A DNA stretch of 35,473 nt from Psychrobacter sp. Lineage in GTDB: Bacteria; Pseudomonadota; Gammaproteobacteria; Pseudomonadales; Moraxellaceae. Location: contig NZ_JAKDJE010000027.1 in assembly GCF_030454045.1 (NCBI RefSeq), forward strand, positions 1 to 35,473, written 5' to 3'. The notes below the pieces were generated by a model, which ran no database searches, had not been told where the DNA came from, and saw only the letters and a program-made list of their open reading frames with translations. Position numbers and translations under genes: made by a program. Positions 1 to 8,784 of this stretch are shown here, piece after piece. Within the stretch, counting starts at the first letter, position 1, and each line of letters begins with the position of its first letter.

Positions 1-94
1 CTTCGGCTGTCACCCTTCTTTTATTACTCCAGCATACTTTTTGATACACCACCAAAAAACGTATTACACGTGAATATCTCTGATCAGAAGCTAT

Positions 95-100
95 TATAAT
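95..100 (+). promoter_or_regulatory. Possible -10 box upstream of rsgA
   Basis: A perfect TATAAT lies about 130 bases before the chosen rsgA start. No convincing -35 hexamer is seen at the right distance, so this is a weak promoter call resting on the -10 match alone. Confidence 0.3.
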
Positions 101-233
101 AAACGGATTGGTTCGGAGCATCTAAAAACAGCTCGCATATTACAAACCCCTGTCTGACGCAGACGCTTTAGGCTGTATGTTAGCAAATTTTCACGCTACA
201 CTTAGCAATATTTTTATAATAGGTCAAAAACCC

Positions 234-1337
234 ATGGCATTAATCCGGCAACGCAAACTGACTAAACAACAGATTCGTCGCATCGACAAGCAGCAGCTGT
301 CCAATCAAGATAGCATTGATGACAGCTTGATGGATGGCGTGGTCATGGCGCACTACGGTAAACAACTAGAAGTACAAGTCACAAGCCTACCTGCGGTGAT
401 ACCTGAGCAGCCAGAGATTGCCCCTGATGATCCAGAGCCATTTTGGCAAGCACTTGCGCTCGGCGACATCTGGCGCTGCCATGTACGCACTAACTTGCCG
501 ATGCTAGCCGCTGGTGACCAAGTGCGCTGGAGTGCCGATTCCAACACAGGCTTTGGCCGTATTGAAGCCGTCAAACCGCGTACGTCATTGGTCTCTCGCC
601 CTGACCGCTATCATAAGCTCAAACCTGTTGCCGCCAATGTTGATATTCTGGCCATCGTCTTTGCGCCATTGCCTGCTGCCGCTCCGACCCTAATTGATCG
701 CTATCTGGTCGTCTGCCATCACGCGGGCGTCAAACCACTGCTCGTCCTCAACAAAGCCGATCTGTTGGCACAAGAGAACGGCGTCGATACGAGTGAATTA
801 TTGGCACAGTATGCCGCACTTGGTTATGAAAGCGTGCTCACCTCAGTCGATTGTCCCGAAAATATCGCCGAGAGTGACGAGCAAGAAGGTCTCGATGAGC
901 TGAAACGCTACATAGATAAAAAGCTGGTCATCTTTGCTGGACAATCTGGCGTTGGCAAAAGCAGCCTTATTAACGCCCTACTTCCTGAGTCTGGTCAAAG
1001 CGTCAATATCATCTCGCAAAACTCTAAGCTTGGTCAGCACACCACCACGACCAGTCGACTACTGCCATTTAACCCCGAGGATTTGACGCAAGGTGGTATC
1101 GTGGATACGCCAGGTATTCGCGAATATGGCATTTGGCACCTCACACCTGACGATATCATCTCAGGCTTTATTGAGCTGGCCCCACTGGCGGGTGACTGTC
1201 AGTTCCGTGACTGTCGTCACACTCATAACAGCAAAGGGTGCGCGCTGTGGCAAGCCGTAGCGGATGGCAAAGTGTTGCAGCGCCGCGTTGAAAACCTCGT
1301 GACGCTAAGAGAAGAAGCTGATACTAAGTCTTACTAG
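234..1337 (+). CDS. rsgA: Ribosome small subunit-dependent GTPase RsgA
   Basis: RsgA is a circularly permuted GTPase that acts in late maturation of the 30S ribosomal subunit. The permuted motif order is visible: G4 NKAD at about residues 173-176, then the P-loop GQSGVGKS at about 236-243, then G3 DTPG at about 291-294. A C-terminal zinc knuckle follows (C322, C327, H329, C336), matching the family pattern C-x4-C-x-H-x6-C. The N-terminal part carries the OB-fold region. I chose ATG at 234 because the protein then begins MALIRQRKLTKQQIRRI, the basic start usual in this family; an upstream in-frame ATG at 177 would add 19 residues that do not look like RsgA. Length is 367 residues against about 350 in E. 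coli. It stands alone, followed by a rhodanese gene on the same strand. Confidence 0.95.
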   Translation: MALIRQRKLTKQQIRRIDKQQLSNQDSIDDSLMDGVVMAHYGKQLEVQVTSLPAVIPEQPEIAPDDPEPFWQALALGDIWRCHVRTNLPMLAAGDQVRWSADSNTGFGRIEAVKPRTSLVSRPDRYHKLKPVAANVDILAIVFAPLPAAAPTLIDRYLVVCHHAGVKPLLVLNKADLLAQENGVDTSELLAQYAALGYESVLTSVDCPENIAESDEQEGLDELKRYIDKKLVIFAGQSGVGKSSLINALLPESGQSVNIISQNSKLGQHTTTTSRLLPFNPEDLTQGGIVDTPGIREYGIWHLTPDDIISGFIELAPLAGDCQFRDCRHTHNSKGCALWQAVADGKVLQRRVENLVTLREEADTKSY

Positions 1338-1498
1338 GTTCAGTTAGCGTCATTTCAAAGGCAAAATGACGGCTCGATTATTGCCTGTGTGATCGCCCGT
1401 TTACTATAGATGACCTTATCGGTATAATAGCGCCTTGTTCACTCTCATTGGGCTGGCTTCTCAGCTTAATAGAACACCTATTTTTTTGGAGGTATGGT

Positions 1499-1954
1499 TT
1501 GGATCGTGCGCTGGAATTTGTGGGCAACCACCCGTTTTTATTTGGTATATTAGCCGTACTTGCTATCCTGTTTTTTACCATTGAAAACAAACGTAGCGGT
1601 AGAAAAATATCGCCCAACACTCTTGGCATGATGGTCAACTCTCAAAACGCGCAGCTGATTGATATCCGCGCCAAGAAGAAGTTTGAATCAGGCTATATTC
1701 AAGGCAGCCGCAACATCCCTTTCACTGATCTAAAAGACCGCTTAGCAGAGATTCGTGCGATTGAGCAACCAGTGATCATCATCTGTGATATGGGTGTGCA
1801 AGCAGGTGCTGCGATTCAAATGATTGGTAAAGACAGTGTCTATCGCCTAGATGGCGGTATTGGCGGCTGGCAAGGCGCTGGTATGCCATTGGTTGGTGTA
1901 AAAGACGCTAAATCAAAAAACAAAGCTAAGACCAAACCTAGTTTAAGCAAATAG
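1499..1954 (+). CDS. Membrane-anchored rhodanese-like protein (YibN family)
   Basis: This is a single-domain sulfurtransferase-like protein tethered to the inner membrane. Residues about 10-28 form one hydrophobic segment, followed by basic residues and a rhodanese domain. The presumed catalytic cysteine is C96 in the loop IICDMGVQAG, and the domain ends with the usual GGIGGWQGAGMPL. I chose a TTG start at 1499 because a strong Shine-Dalgarno GGAGG sits six bases before it (1488-1492) and the protein then begins MDRALEFVGNHPFLFGI, which resembles the start of E. coli YibN. An upstream in-frame TTG at 1448 has no ribosome binding site. The order rhodanese-grxC-secB is the same as yibN-grxC-secB in enterobacteria, though here each gene has its own gap and a terminator follows this one. 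The physiological sulfur acceptor is unknown. Confidence 0.85.
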   Translation: MDRALEFVGNHPFLFGILAVLAILFFTIENKRSGRKISPNTLGMMVNSQNAQLIDIRAKKKFESGYIQGSRNIPFTDLKDRLAEIRAIEQPVIIICDMGVQAGAAIQMIGKDSVYRLDGGIGGWQGAGMPLVGVKDAKSKNKAKTKPSLSK

Positions 1955-2013
1955 TAGATTGGCTAAAATATAGCTTCTGACTAAAAACAGCATCTGATTA
2001 ACGATAGTAAAAT

Positions 2014-2046
2014 AAAAAGACACCTTAGCAATAGGTGTCTTTTTTT
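2014..2046 (+). terminator. Rho-independent terminator after the rhodanese gene
   Basis: A GACACCT / AGGTGTC stem (2019-2025 with 2033-2039) with a seven-base loop is flanked by an A-run on the left and a T-run on the right. It should end the rhodanese transcript. Confidence 0.85.
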
Positions 2047-2205
2047 ATATCCTGTTTATACTGCTACTGAGGGTTTTAAACTAAGACGGCTTGAATTTGT
2101 CATGCTCATCCCCACTTTAGTATGAGCAGAATCGAATACATTTGCCTTTACTCATTGATAACAGATTCTACCAATACTTAGACTGTGATAATTTATCAGG
2201 CTATC

Positions 2206-2211
2206 TATAAT
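2206..2211 (+). promoter_or_regulatory. Possible -10 box for grxC
   Basis: A perfect TATAAT lies about 40 bases before the grxC start. The -35 position (CTGTGA, 2183-2188) is poor. The terminator upstream means grxC needs its own promoter, which supports the call. Confidence 0.4.
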
Positions 2212-2250
2212 AAGTTTGTTATCTCATAAATTTATAAATAAGGATTTACC

Positions 2251-2514
2251 ATGACTGTATCTGTTAAAGTTTATACGACCCCTATCTGCCCATACTGCTC
2301 AAACGCCAAACAACTACTAAAAACCAAAGGCGTTGATTACGAAGAAATCAGTATGCATGACATGAGCAGCGAAGATCGTCAGGCACTGATGAAAAAAACC
2401 AATAACTATCGCACTGTGCCACAAATTTTCGTTGGTGAAACCTTTGTCGGTGGCTTTGATGAGCTCAACCAAATGAACCAGCAAGGCAAACTTGACGAGC
2501 TATTAGCGGGTTAA
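2251..2514 (+). CDS. grxC: Glutaredoxin 3
   Basis: This is a small dithiol glutaredoxin of 87 residues (E. coli GrxC has 83). It reduces disulfides and glutathione mixed disulfides in the cytoplasm using glutathione. The active site CPYC is at residues 13-16. The cis-proline motif TVPQIFV and the glutathione-binding GGFDEL are also present. The ATG at 2251 is preceded by an AAGGA ribosome binding site. It sits between the rhodanese and secB genes, an order conserved in many gammaproteobacteria. Confidence 0.95.
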   Translation: MTVSVKVYTTPICPYCSNAKQLLKTKGVDYEEISMHDMSSEDRQALMKKTNNYRTVPQIFVGETFVGGFDELNQMNQQGKLDELLAG

Positions 2515-2530
2515 TCTGCTACCTTGCTTT

Positions 2531-2564
2531 ACTGTCTGTCTTTATTTATGTAAAGATAGACAGT
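2531..2564 (+). other. Long hairpin downstream of grxC without a T-run
   Basis: Arms 2531-2544 and 2551-2564 pair over 14 bases with one G-T pair and a six-base loop. No T-run follows, so it is not a classical terminator. It may protect the 3' end of the grxC message or act with another factor; this is inference. Confidence 0.5.
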
Positions 2565-2642
2565 GGCAAGCTTGGAAACCGTAATAAAAAGTAAGGTTAA
2601 AAAAGTATCGAGCTACACGCTTAGTTTATATTACAATGACTT

Positions 2643-2677
2643 TTTATTAATATGACCGTTTATTAATATGACCGTTT
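2643..2677 (+). repeat. Tandem 16-bp duplication upstream of secB
   Basis: The unit TTTATTAATATGACCG occurs twice in a row (2643-2658 and 2659-2674) and is followed by TTT, the start of a third copy. It ends 36 bases before the secB start. It looks like a recent slippage duplication in the secB leader or promoter region. Confidence 0.85.
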
Positions 2678-2712
2678 GCCCCATCACTTGATTTAATTTT
2701 AGAGGATTTATC

Positions 2713-3165
2713 ATGGCTGAAGAACAAGCACAACCACAATTGGCACTAGAGCGTATCTATGTAAAAGATATGTCACTTGAAGTACCAGGCGCAAGCGTAT
2801 TCACCAAAGAGTGGAACCCAGAGCTTGATATCAATTTGTCTAGCAATGCTGAAAAATTAGATGACGATCATTACCAAATCGTCCTAACCGTTAGCGTCAC
2901 GGCAAAAAATGCTGAAGAAGCGGCATTCATCGCTGAAGTACATCAAGCAGGTATCTTCTTGTTAAAAGACATTCCAGAAGATCAAATCGGTCAAATCCTA
3001 GGTGCATACTGCCCTAACGTGCTGTTCCCATATGCCCGTGAAGTCATCAGCGACATCGTGACGCGTGGTAGCTTCCCGCAGCTATTGCTTGCACCTGTGA
3101 ACTTTGACCAAGCGTACGCACAAAGCCAGCAACAAGCGCAAGTTGATGCCCAAGGTAATGCTTAA
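2713..3165 (+). CDS. secB: Protein-export chaperone SecB
   Basis: SecB is a homotetrameric cytoplasmic chaperone that keeps preproteins unfolded and hands them to SecA for Sec-dependent export. The 150-residue protein has the family core: the segment LERIYVKDMSLEVPGA near residues 12-27, the strand-rich middle, and the C-terminal stretch CPNVLFPYAREVISDIV followed by GSFPQLLLAPVNFD. The tail is short, polar and Gln/Ala-rich. The ATG at 2713 is preceded by an AGAGGA ribosome binding site. It follows grxC by about 200 bases that contain a hairpin and a tandem repeat, so it may be transcribed separately. Confidence 0.96.
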   Translation: MAEEQAQPQLALERIYVKDMSLEVPGASVFTKEWNPELDINLSSNAEKLDDDHYQIVLTVSVTAKNAEEAAFIAEVHQAGIFLLKDIPEDQIGQILGAYCPNVLFPYAREVISDIVTRGSFPQLLLAPVNFDQAYAQSQQQAQVDAQGNA

Positions 3166-3205
3166 TTTTAGCTTGATGACGTATTAATATAGCAGTATTT
3201 AATGA

Positions 3206-3236
3206 CCGTTTACTTATAATGAGTAAGCGGTTTTTT
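3206..3236 (+). terminator. Rho-independent terminator after secB
   Basis: CCGTTTACT (3206-3214) pairs with AGTAAGCGG (3222-3230) including one G-T pair, with a seven-base loop and six Ts after the stem. Confidence 0.85.
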
Positions 3237-3318
3237 ATGAGTGCCGCTTAATGTTGAATTGATAGTGTATTCATATGTTTTACTGACAATAAAATTATCT
3301 ATATTGAAGCTATCAGCC

Positions 3319-3346
3319 ATAAAAAAACCCTGCTATTAAACAGGGT
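3319..3346 (-). terminator. Rho-independent terminator after adk
   Basis: On the minus strand ACCCTG (3346-3341) pairs with CAGGGT (3332-3327) around an eight-base loop, and a run of seven Ts follows (A-run 3321-3327 on the plus strand). It lies just past the adk stop. Confidence 0.8.
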
Positions 3347-3394
3347 CTTCAACGACCACATCGACTGGCTAAATTAATTAGCTAAAATCGAACA

Positions 3395-4051
3395 TTAGCC
3401 TTTTAACGCAGACAAAATCTGCTGCTTAACCTCTTCGATGTCTTGCGTGCCATCAAACTTATCATAGTTTGGCGCATCTGCACCCTCTTTTGCTTTTTCT
3501 TGATAAAAACCAACCAATGCAGAGGTTTGCTCATGGTAAGTCGACAGACGGTCGCGAATGGTCGCTTCTTGATCGTCTTCACGCTGGATAAGCGCTTCGC
3601 CCGTTACGTCATCGATGCCCTCAACCTTTGGTGGGTTGTGCTGCACATGATATACACGGCCTGAACCTGGATGCTGACGACGACCAGACAGACGATTAAC
3701 GATCTCATCATCGGGCACACTAATCTCTACCACATGATCGATGGCAACATCAGCATCGGCAAGTGCTTGTGCTTGAGGAATCGTACGTGGAAAACCATCA
3801 AAAATACACCCGTTGGCACAATCAGGCTTTGCAATACGCTCTTTTACGAGATTGATAATGAGGTCATCAGAAACCAGACCACCAGCATTCATGATATCTT
3901 TGGCTTTTTTGCCAAGCTCGCTGCCTTCTTTGATAGCAGCACGTAGCATATCACCCGTCGATATCTGCGGAATATCATATTCCTGAGAAATAAACTGGGC
4001 TTGAGTACCTTTACCGGCGCCTGGTGGACCTAGCAAAATAATACGCATCAT
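3395..4051 (-). CDS. adk: Adenylate kinase
   Basis: Adenylate kinase interconverts ATP + AMP and 2 ADP and is essential for nucleotide balance. The P-loop GPPGAGKGT is at residues 8-16, the AMP-binding segment STGDMLRAA follows, and FDGFPRT is the conserved motif before the LID. The long LID is present (RRQHPGSGRVYHVQHNPPK onward), and it has no zinc cysteines, as in other gammaproteobacteria. At 218 residues it has the usual long-form length. Two ATG codons lie in tandem (4051 and 4048). AGGAG at 4065-4061 is nine bases from the first, but the family usually starts MRIILLG, so the second is possible. It is transcribed alone with its own terminator. Confidence 0.96.
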   Translation of the reverse strand: MMRIILLGPPGAGKGTQAQFISQEYDIPQISTGDMLRAAIKEGSELGKKAKDIMNAGGLVSDDLIINLVKERIAKPDCANGCIFDGFPRTIPQAQALADADVAIDHVVEISVPDDEIVNRLSGRRQHPGSGRVYHVQHNPPKVEGIDDVTGEALIQREDDQEATIRDRLSTYHEQTSALVGFYQEKAKEGADAPNYDKFDGTQDIEEVKQQILSALKG

Positions 4052-4267
4052 TACACGACTCTCCTGAATTCAATGGGATTTTGGGATTACTACAACTTAG
4101 GGATTAACTGATTGCCAAGACACCTTACCTTGTGACCTGACAAACCTCAAGTTTTTTTCTAATTAGGGTCATAAGTTGCCATGACTTATCTTTCCATATA
4201 ACACTGTTAAGCCTTTTGTGGTCAACAGCATTTATATGAAAAATACTGACAATAACTAACCCTAATA

Positions 4268-5548
4268 CTAGGGGATTTGTTGATTGATTTCTACATTGGC
4301 CTGATTTTGGTCGGCACGAATCACAACAGGATTACCTGATAAGTCTCCTGACTCTGCGATAGCTGTGCCGCTGTGACTAATACGCGCAATAACAGCCAAC
4401 TGAACCTTATCAGAACGGGCTGATCTTAGGGTACGCTCTGGCATCATCGCATCAAGATCGCTTAGGCTAATAGTAGCCTCACCCTGCTTAATCGCACTAA
4501 TTGGCAAACGCTTGGCAGCAAATGGCGGACCCCCATTCACATCACGAATTGCCACAAAAAGCACGTCATCGGCTTTGACCAGTGGCAATAGGCTTGAGTT
4601 GATCTTAACGGTCACCTCAATGCCCTCAGACGCTTGCTGCTGCTGCATAGTCACATTGGCACTCAGCTCATCTAGACTCGATAATGCTTGCGTATGGTCA
4701 CCTGGTTTGGCTGAGATACTGTCACGCAAGCGCTTGATCCAACCTTGTGCTTGATCAAAATTGTTTGCTCGCGCCTCGCCCATGGCCATGAGCATTTGCG
4801 CGCCTTCATGCTCAGGATTTGTGGCCAATACATTTTCTAATACTCGGCGACTATTTTCGTCTAGCTGACCATTATTAGCAAAAAAATTGATTTGCGCATA
4901 AGTGATGGCAATCTCTTCATTGTCAGGTGATAGACGATAAGCACGTGATAAGGCCTCAAGTGCTGAATCGGTCGCCTCTAATGATAAGAACAGCTCTGAT
5001 AGACGCATCCAGCGGTTATAGTCGTATGCATGGCGATAGACGTTGGTCTGCATGGCACTAATCAGCTGATTGCCATCTTCAATCGCCCACGCAGGTGGTT
5101 GATCGATCTTACCAGTCAATAAGTCATCCGCCACTTGACCAACTTTGTCTTCGCTTGCCCAAAGCTCGAATACAGGCGTGCGATCCCCGATCATCAAGTA
5201 CGCCATGGCAGACAGCACAGGTACCCAAAAGACAATGATCAATCGGCTTTTGATACCAGGGGTCACCATCGGTGTCACTTCACGCTGAGCATCCAAAAGC
5301 TGACGTTCAAGCTCAAGCTTTTGGTTTTGATAGTGATGCTCATCAATGATACCACTGTCTTTGTCTAATTTTAGCTCCGCCAAACGCTCGCGAAACACGG
5401 CAACATTGATATCTAGCAGCTGATTGTCCAAAGGCTTGCTGTGAGTCCGCGGCGCTTTTAACCATGGTTTTATGGCGATAACTGCAAGTAGCAAAGCGGT
5501 CAGTAAGCTCAGCGCAATAAATAAGCCAACCGTAGAGAATATCATCAT
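4268..5548 (-). CDS. ccmI: Cytochrome c biogenesis protein CcmI (TPR protein)
   Basis: CcmI holds apocytochrome c and presents it to the CcmF/CcmH haem ligation complex. The 426-residue protein has two membrane segments (about residues 3-26 and 102-121). They enclose a cytoplasmic loop with a charged, coiled-coil-like stretch of the sort found in family members (FRERLAELKLDKDSGII). A periplasmic part with TPR-like repeats follows (LFLSLEATDSALEALSRAYR and the helix pairs after it). A C-terminal domain of beta character closes the protein. The start overlaps the ccmH stop as ATGA, so translation is coupled; a second ATG is adjacent. It is the last gene of ccmFGHI. No clear terminator is seen in the 216 bases between it and adk. 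Confidence 0.88.
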   Translation of the reverse strand: MMIFSTVGLFIALSLLTALLLAVIAIKPWLKAPRTHSKPLDNQLLDINVAVFRERLAELKLDKDSGIIDEHHYQNQKLELERQLLDAQREVTPMVTPGIKSRLIIVFWVPVLSAMAYLMIGDRTPVFELWASEDKVGQVADDLLTGKIDQPPAWAIEDGNQLISAMQTNVYRHAYDYNRWMRLSELFLSLEATDSALEALSRAYRLSPDNEEIAITYAQINFFANNGQLDENSRRVLENVLATNPEHEGAQMLMAMGEARANNFDQAQGWIKRLRDSISAKPGDHTQALSSLDELSANVTMQQQQASEGIEVTVKINSSLLPLVKADDVLFVAIRDVNGGPPFAAKRLPISAIKQGEATISLSDLDAMMPERTLRSARSDKVQLAVIARISHSGTAIAESGDLSGNPVVIRADQNQANVEINQQIP

Positions 5549-6102
5549 TTTTTGTCTCCAAGGTTTGTAATATCATGATCATTCTGATGATCAGCACGTG
5601 ATAATAAGCGCTCAAGCTCTGCTTTTTCCGCGGTCGACAACGCTTTGACATTATTATCGACCGTCACCCCACTCTCACCACTGGCAACAAGCTGACGTCG
5701 TTTACTTTGCCAAAACCAACCTACTAACAAGATGATGAGCAATAATGGTGGGAAAAACCATAGAATCCACGTTGAAGGGCGCACTGGTGGCTTATAGCTG
5801 ATAAAGTCGCCATAACGTTCCTGCATATAGGCACGAATCTCGCCATCGCTACGACCATCTTTGACCAAGTCATAGGTTTTTTGCTTTAGGTCTTGGGCAA
5901 TGGGCGCATCAGATCCTGCAAGGTTTTGGTTCTGGCATTTTGGACAGCGTAGCTCTTCGATAAGACCACGATACTGGGCTTCTTGCTGAGTAGAATCAAA
6001 ATCATAGACATCAATAGCAGCAAAACTGCTCATGCTGATGATACACGCAGCCAATAAACCAGCCAGCGTTATCGTAACGGATTTTATTTGATAGACTATC
6101 AT
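5545..6102 (-). CDS. ccmH: Cytochrome c maturation thiol reductase CcmH
   Basis: CcmH is a membrane-anchored periplasmic thioredox protein that reduces apocytochrome c cysteines before haem attachment. The signature LRCPKCQNQNLAGSDAPIA contains the redox pair C53 and C56. A signal or anchor segment covers about residues 8-29 and a second membrane helix lies near 118-138. I chose ATG at 6102, not the in-frame ATG at 6108, because it makes an ATGA overlap with the ccmG stop and sits seven bases after GGAGG (6114-6110); the upstream ATG is only one base from that site. This is the short form: the CcmI-like part that is fused in E. coli CcmH is a separate gene here. Confidence 0.9.
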   Translation of the reverse strand: MIVYQIKSVTITLAGLLAACIISMSSFAAIDVYDFDSTQQEAQYRGLIEELRCPKCQNQNLAGSDAPIAQDLKQKTYDLVKDGRSDGEIRAYMQERYGDFISYKPPVRPSTWILWFFPPLLLIILLVGWFWQSKRRQLVASGESGVTVDNNVKALSTAEKAELERLLSRADHQNDHDITNLGDKK

Positions 6103-6752
6103 TGACATGCCTCCGCAACCTGACTTGGATCTGGGCTGATACCCTTGTCATTGGCATTATTGAGCACCATCAAACAAGGCGTGATACGACTTTGCCAGTT
6201 GCTCTCATTGACCTCACCGATAATATGCTGACGAATAATACCATCACCATCGACCACAAAAGTCTCAGGCGCGCCAGTCAGTCCCAAATCTAAAGCAAAC
6301 TGCCCTGATAAATCCTGAATAGACATCGAAAACGGGTCGCCGCCTTTATTCAAATATCCTAAGGCATCCCCAATATCATCTTTATAGTTGACGCCGACCA
6401 AATTGACACCGCGCTCTTCTAGCTGCATAAGAAAGGGATGCTCGATGATACAGGTGGGGCACCATGAACCCCAGACATTCATCAAAAAAGGCTGATCTGG
6501 CAGGTTGTCATTGGTCATGATGCGACTGGTATCTGACAATAGCGGCAACTCAAAAGCCGGTACTGGGCGCTCAAGTGCCGTATTGGTCACGATATCGGTC
6601 GGTTTGCCCAAGCGCATATATAGCATGACAACCAAGCCAACAAAAACAACCAACGGGATCAAAAACCCTATCTTTAGCGACTTTTTGCTTTTTACTCTCT
6701 TGGTAGCTTGTTGCTCACCTCTATTATCAGGTGTGTTATTTGAGGTCGTCAT
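6099..6752 (-). CDS. ccmG: Thiol:disulfide interchange protein CcmG (DsbE)
   Basis: CcmG is a periplasmic, membrane-anchored thioredoxin-like protein that passes electrons to the apocytochrome c / CcmH system. One N-terminal membrane helix (about residues 27-47) is followed by a thioredoxin fold with the active site WCPTC (C98, C101). The specific CcmG features GVNYKDD and GAPETFVVDGDG are also present. I chose ATG at 6752, one base after the ccmF stop, with GGGGAT as the likely ribosome binding site inside the end of ccmF; longer in-frame versions would overlap ccmF and have no support. The N-terminal cytoplasmic tail is rich in Asn, Gln and Lys. Confidence 0.93.
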   Translation of the reverse strand: MTTSNNTPDNRGEQQATKRVKSKKSLKIGFLIPLVVFVGLVVMLYMRLGKPTDIVTNTALERPVPAFELPLLSDTSRIMTNDNLPDQPFLMNVWGSWCPTCIIEHPFLMQLEERGVNLVGVNYKDDIGDALGYLNKGGDPFSMSIQDLSGQFALDLGLTGAPETFVVDGDGIIRQHIIGEVNESNWQSRITPCLMVLNNANDKGISPDPSQVAEACQ

Positions 6753-6753
6753 A

Positions 6754-8784
6754 TTACTGATCCCCTGTCTTGATAGCTGGTGACTCCAAATCTGCCACCG
6801 TAACAAAGCCTGATTTTTTGGCCGCAAGTTGCGCCGGTGTTTTGGTTTTCTTGAGACGATAGCGGTTGTCTAACATACTGAGCAATGCACCAAACGCCAT
6901 AATCAGCGCCCCAAGCCATACCCAGCGAATGAGCGGTTTGACATAGATACGAAATGCCCATTCGTTGCTGTTTTCGGCAATCGGCTCACCAAGAGCGACA
7001 TACACATCACGCATAAGACTGGCATCAATCGCCGCCTCAGTCATCGGCATCATACTGATAATATAGTTACGTTTTTCAGGATGTAGCGTCGTCACCGTTT
7101 GACCGTCTTTACTGACCGTAACCTCAGCTTGTGTGGCATCAAAGTTACTGCCTTTTACTTCACTGAAACCTTTTACGGTAAAGTCATACCCTTGGACATT
7201 GACACTATCATTTGGTCCCAGCGCCACATCACGCTCAATACTGAGCGTACTGGTAAATGCCACCCCAATAACTGCAACGATGACCCCAATATGGGCGATT
7301 TGTTGACCCCAATAGCTCAAACGCAGCTGACGTAATCCGTTTAATCGACTCGGTGCATTTTTGGTTTTATCTTTAAAATCGATCACCATCCATAATAGCA
7401 CCCAGAAACTCACTGCCAACGTGACGCCAATATTTAGCATCTCTGATGGACTCGTAAAATAGGCAATAATCGCCGCCAACACCAGACTGCTCACAGCGAT
7501 AACCATGCCAGCACCCAATAGTGGGCGGCTATCTTGTTTCCAACGAATATTAGAGCCCATACCCATCGCCACCAGCAAAAGCCACGTTAAGGGTACAAAT
7601 AGCGCGTTGAAATAGGGAGGGCCAACAGATACCTGACCTAAATTGAAAGAATCGGCAATAATAGGATATAGCGTGCCAAGCAACACCACCAAAGTCGAAA
7701 TCAAAATAATAACGTTATTAATCACCAAGAATGACTCGCGTGAGATCAGTCGATATTGACTCTCAACCGTCAAACGCCAACCACGTACCGCAAACATCAG
7801 CAGACCACCGCCAATAATCACGCCAAGAATGGCTAAAATTACTAGACCACGCGTTGGGTCAGCAGCAAATGAATGCACGGAAGTAATCACCCCTGAACGT
7901 ACAAGGAATGTACCTAGCAAACTAAGTGCAAAGGCAAAGATTGCCAGCATGATCGTCCACGCTTTGAACACACCGCGCTTTTCAGTGACCGCAAGTGAGT
8001 GTAGCAATGCCGTACCTGCCAGCCATGGCATCAGTGAGGCGTTCTCTACTGGATCCCAAAACCACCAGCCGCCCCAGCCAAGCTCATAATAAGCCCACCA
8101 TGAGCCAAGTGCGATACCAACCGTCAAGAAACCCCAAGCAGCTAGCGCCCACGGACGCGACCAGCGTGTCCACACCGCATCCAAGCGCCCTTCCCATAAT
8201 GCTGCCATACAAAATGCAAATGGCACAGCCATACCCACATAGCCCATATACAGCATCGGCGGGTGGATAACCAAACCAAAATCTTGCAAGACAGGGTTTA
8301 GATCCGCGCCATCAACTGGCAAATTGGGCAAGGTACGATCAAACGGTGATGAGGTAAAGATTAACATCGCCAGCATCATCACTTGCACGCCAGCCAATAT
8401 TACCAGTACGCGGGCGCGCATGGTCAATGGTAAGCCACGGCTAAAGTAGGAGACCAGCGCACACCAAGTGGCCATAATGGTCATCCATAGTAGCAGCGAA
8501 CCTTCATGTCCGCCCCACGTCGCCGACAATTTATAATACCAAGGTAACAAGGTATTAGAGTGCTGGGTGACATAAACGAGGCTAAAGTCATTGTAATAAA
8601 AGCCTGCCATCAATGACCCAAACGAGACAATCATGGCCGCAAACTGCGCCCACGCTAAACTCGGAGCAAGGCGCTGCCAGGCAACGTGGTCGTTCATGAC
8701 ACCCATGGTTGGTAATACCACCTGCAAAATCGCCAATACAAAGGCGGCCAGCAAGGCAAAATAACCCAATTCTGTGATTAACAT
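6754..8784 (-). CDS. ccmF: Haem lyase subunit CcmF
   Basis: CcmF is the large polytopic inner-membrane subunit of the haem ligase that joins haem to apocytochrome c. The tryptophan-rich WWD signature is visible (GWGGWWFWDPVENASLMPW, about residues 227-245). Many membrane helices run through the whole protein. Other family segments include HPPMLYMGYVGM and LLGTFLVRSGVITSVHSFA. A soluble periplasmic domain lies near the C-terminus. The length, 676 residues, is normal for the family. It is first in ccmFGHI; the partners CcmABCDE, which transport and chaperone haem, are not next to it, so the system I genes are split in this genome. The promoter must lie in 8785-9033, but I see no clear one. Confidence 0.95.
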   Translation of the reverse strand: MLITELGYFALLAAFVLAILQVVLPTMGVMNDHVAWQRLAPSLAWAQFAAMIVSFGSLMAGFYYNDFSLVYVTQHSNTLLPWYYKLSATWGGHEGSLLLWMTIMATWCALVSYFSRGLPLTMRARVLVILAGVQVMMLAMLIFTSSPFDRTLPNLPVDGADLNPVLQDFGLVIHPPMLYMGYVGMAVPFAFCMAALWEGRLDAVWTRWSRPWALAAWGFLTVGIALGSWWAYYELGWGGWWFWDPVENASLMPWLAGTALLHSLAVTEKRGVFKAWTIMLAIFAFALSLLGTFLVRSGVITSVHSFAADPTRGLVILAILGVIIGGGLLMFAVRGWRLTVESQYRLISRESFLVINNVIILISTLVVLLGTLYPIIADSFNLGQVSVGPPYFNALFVPLTWLLLVAMGMGSNIRWKQDSRPLLGAGMVIAVSSLVLAAIIAYFTSPSEMLNIGVTLAVSFWVLLWMVIDFKDKTKNAPSRLNGLRQLRLSYWGQQIAHIGVIVAVIGVAFTSTLSIERDVALGPNDSVNVQGYDFTVKGFSEVKGSNFDATQAEVTVSKDGQTVTTLHPEKRNYIISMMPMTEAAIDASLMRDVYVALGEPIAENSNEWAFRIYVKPLIRWVWLGALIMAFGALLSMLDNRYRLKKTKTPAQLAAKKSGFVTVADLESPAIKTGDQ

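Noticed and set aside
177..233. Longer RsgA start at ATG 177
   Set aside because: The added 19 residues do not resemble the family, while ATG 234 gives the usual basic start.
1348..1371. Hairpin CGTCATTT / AAATGACG after rsgA
   Set aside because: No T-run follows, so a terminator is not supported.
7829..8270. Two overlapping plus-strand open frames inside ccmF
   Set aside because: They are antisense shadows of a well-conserved membrane protein gene.
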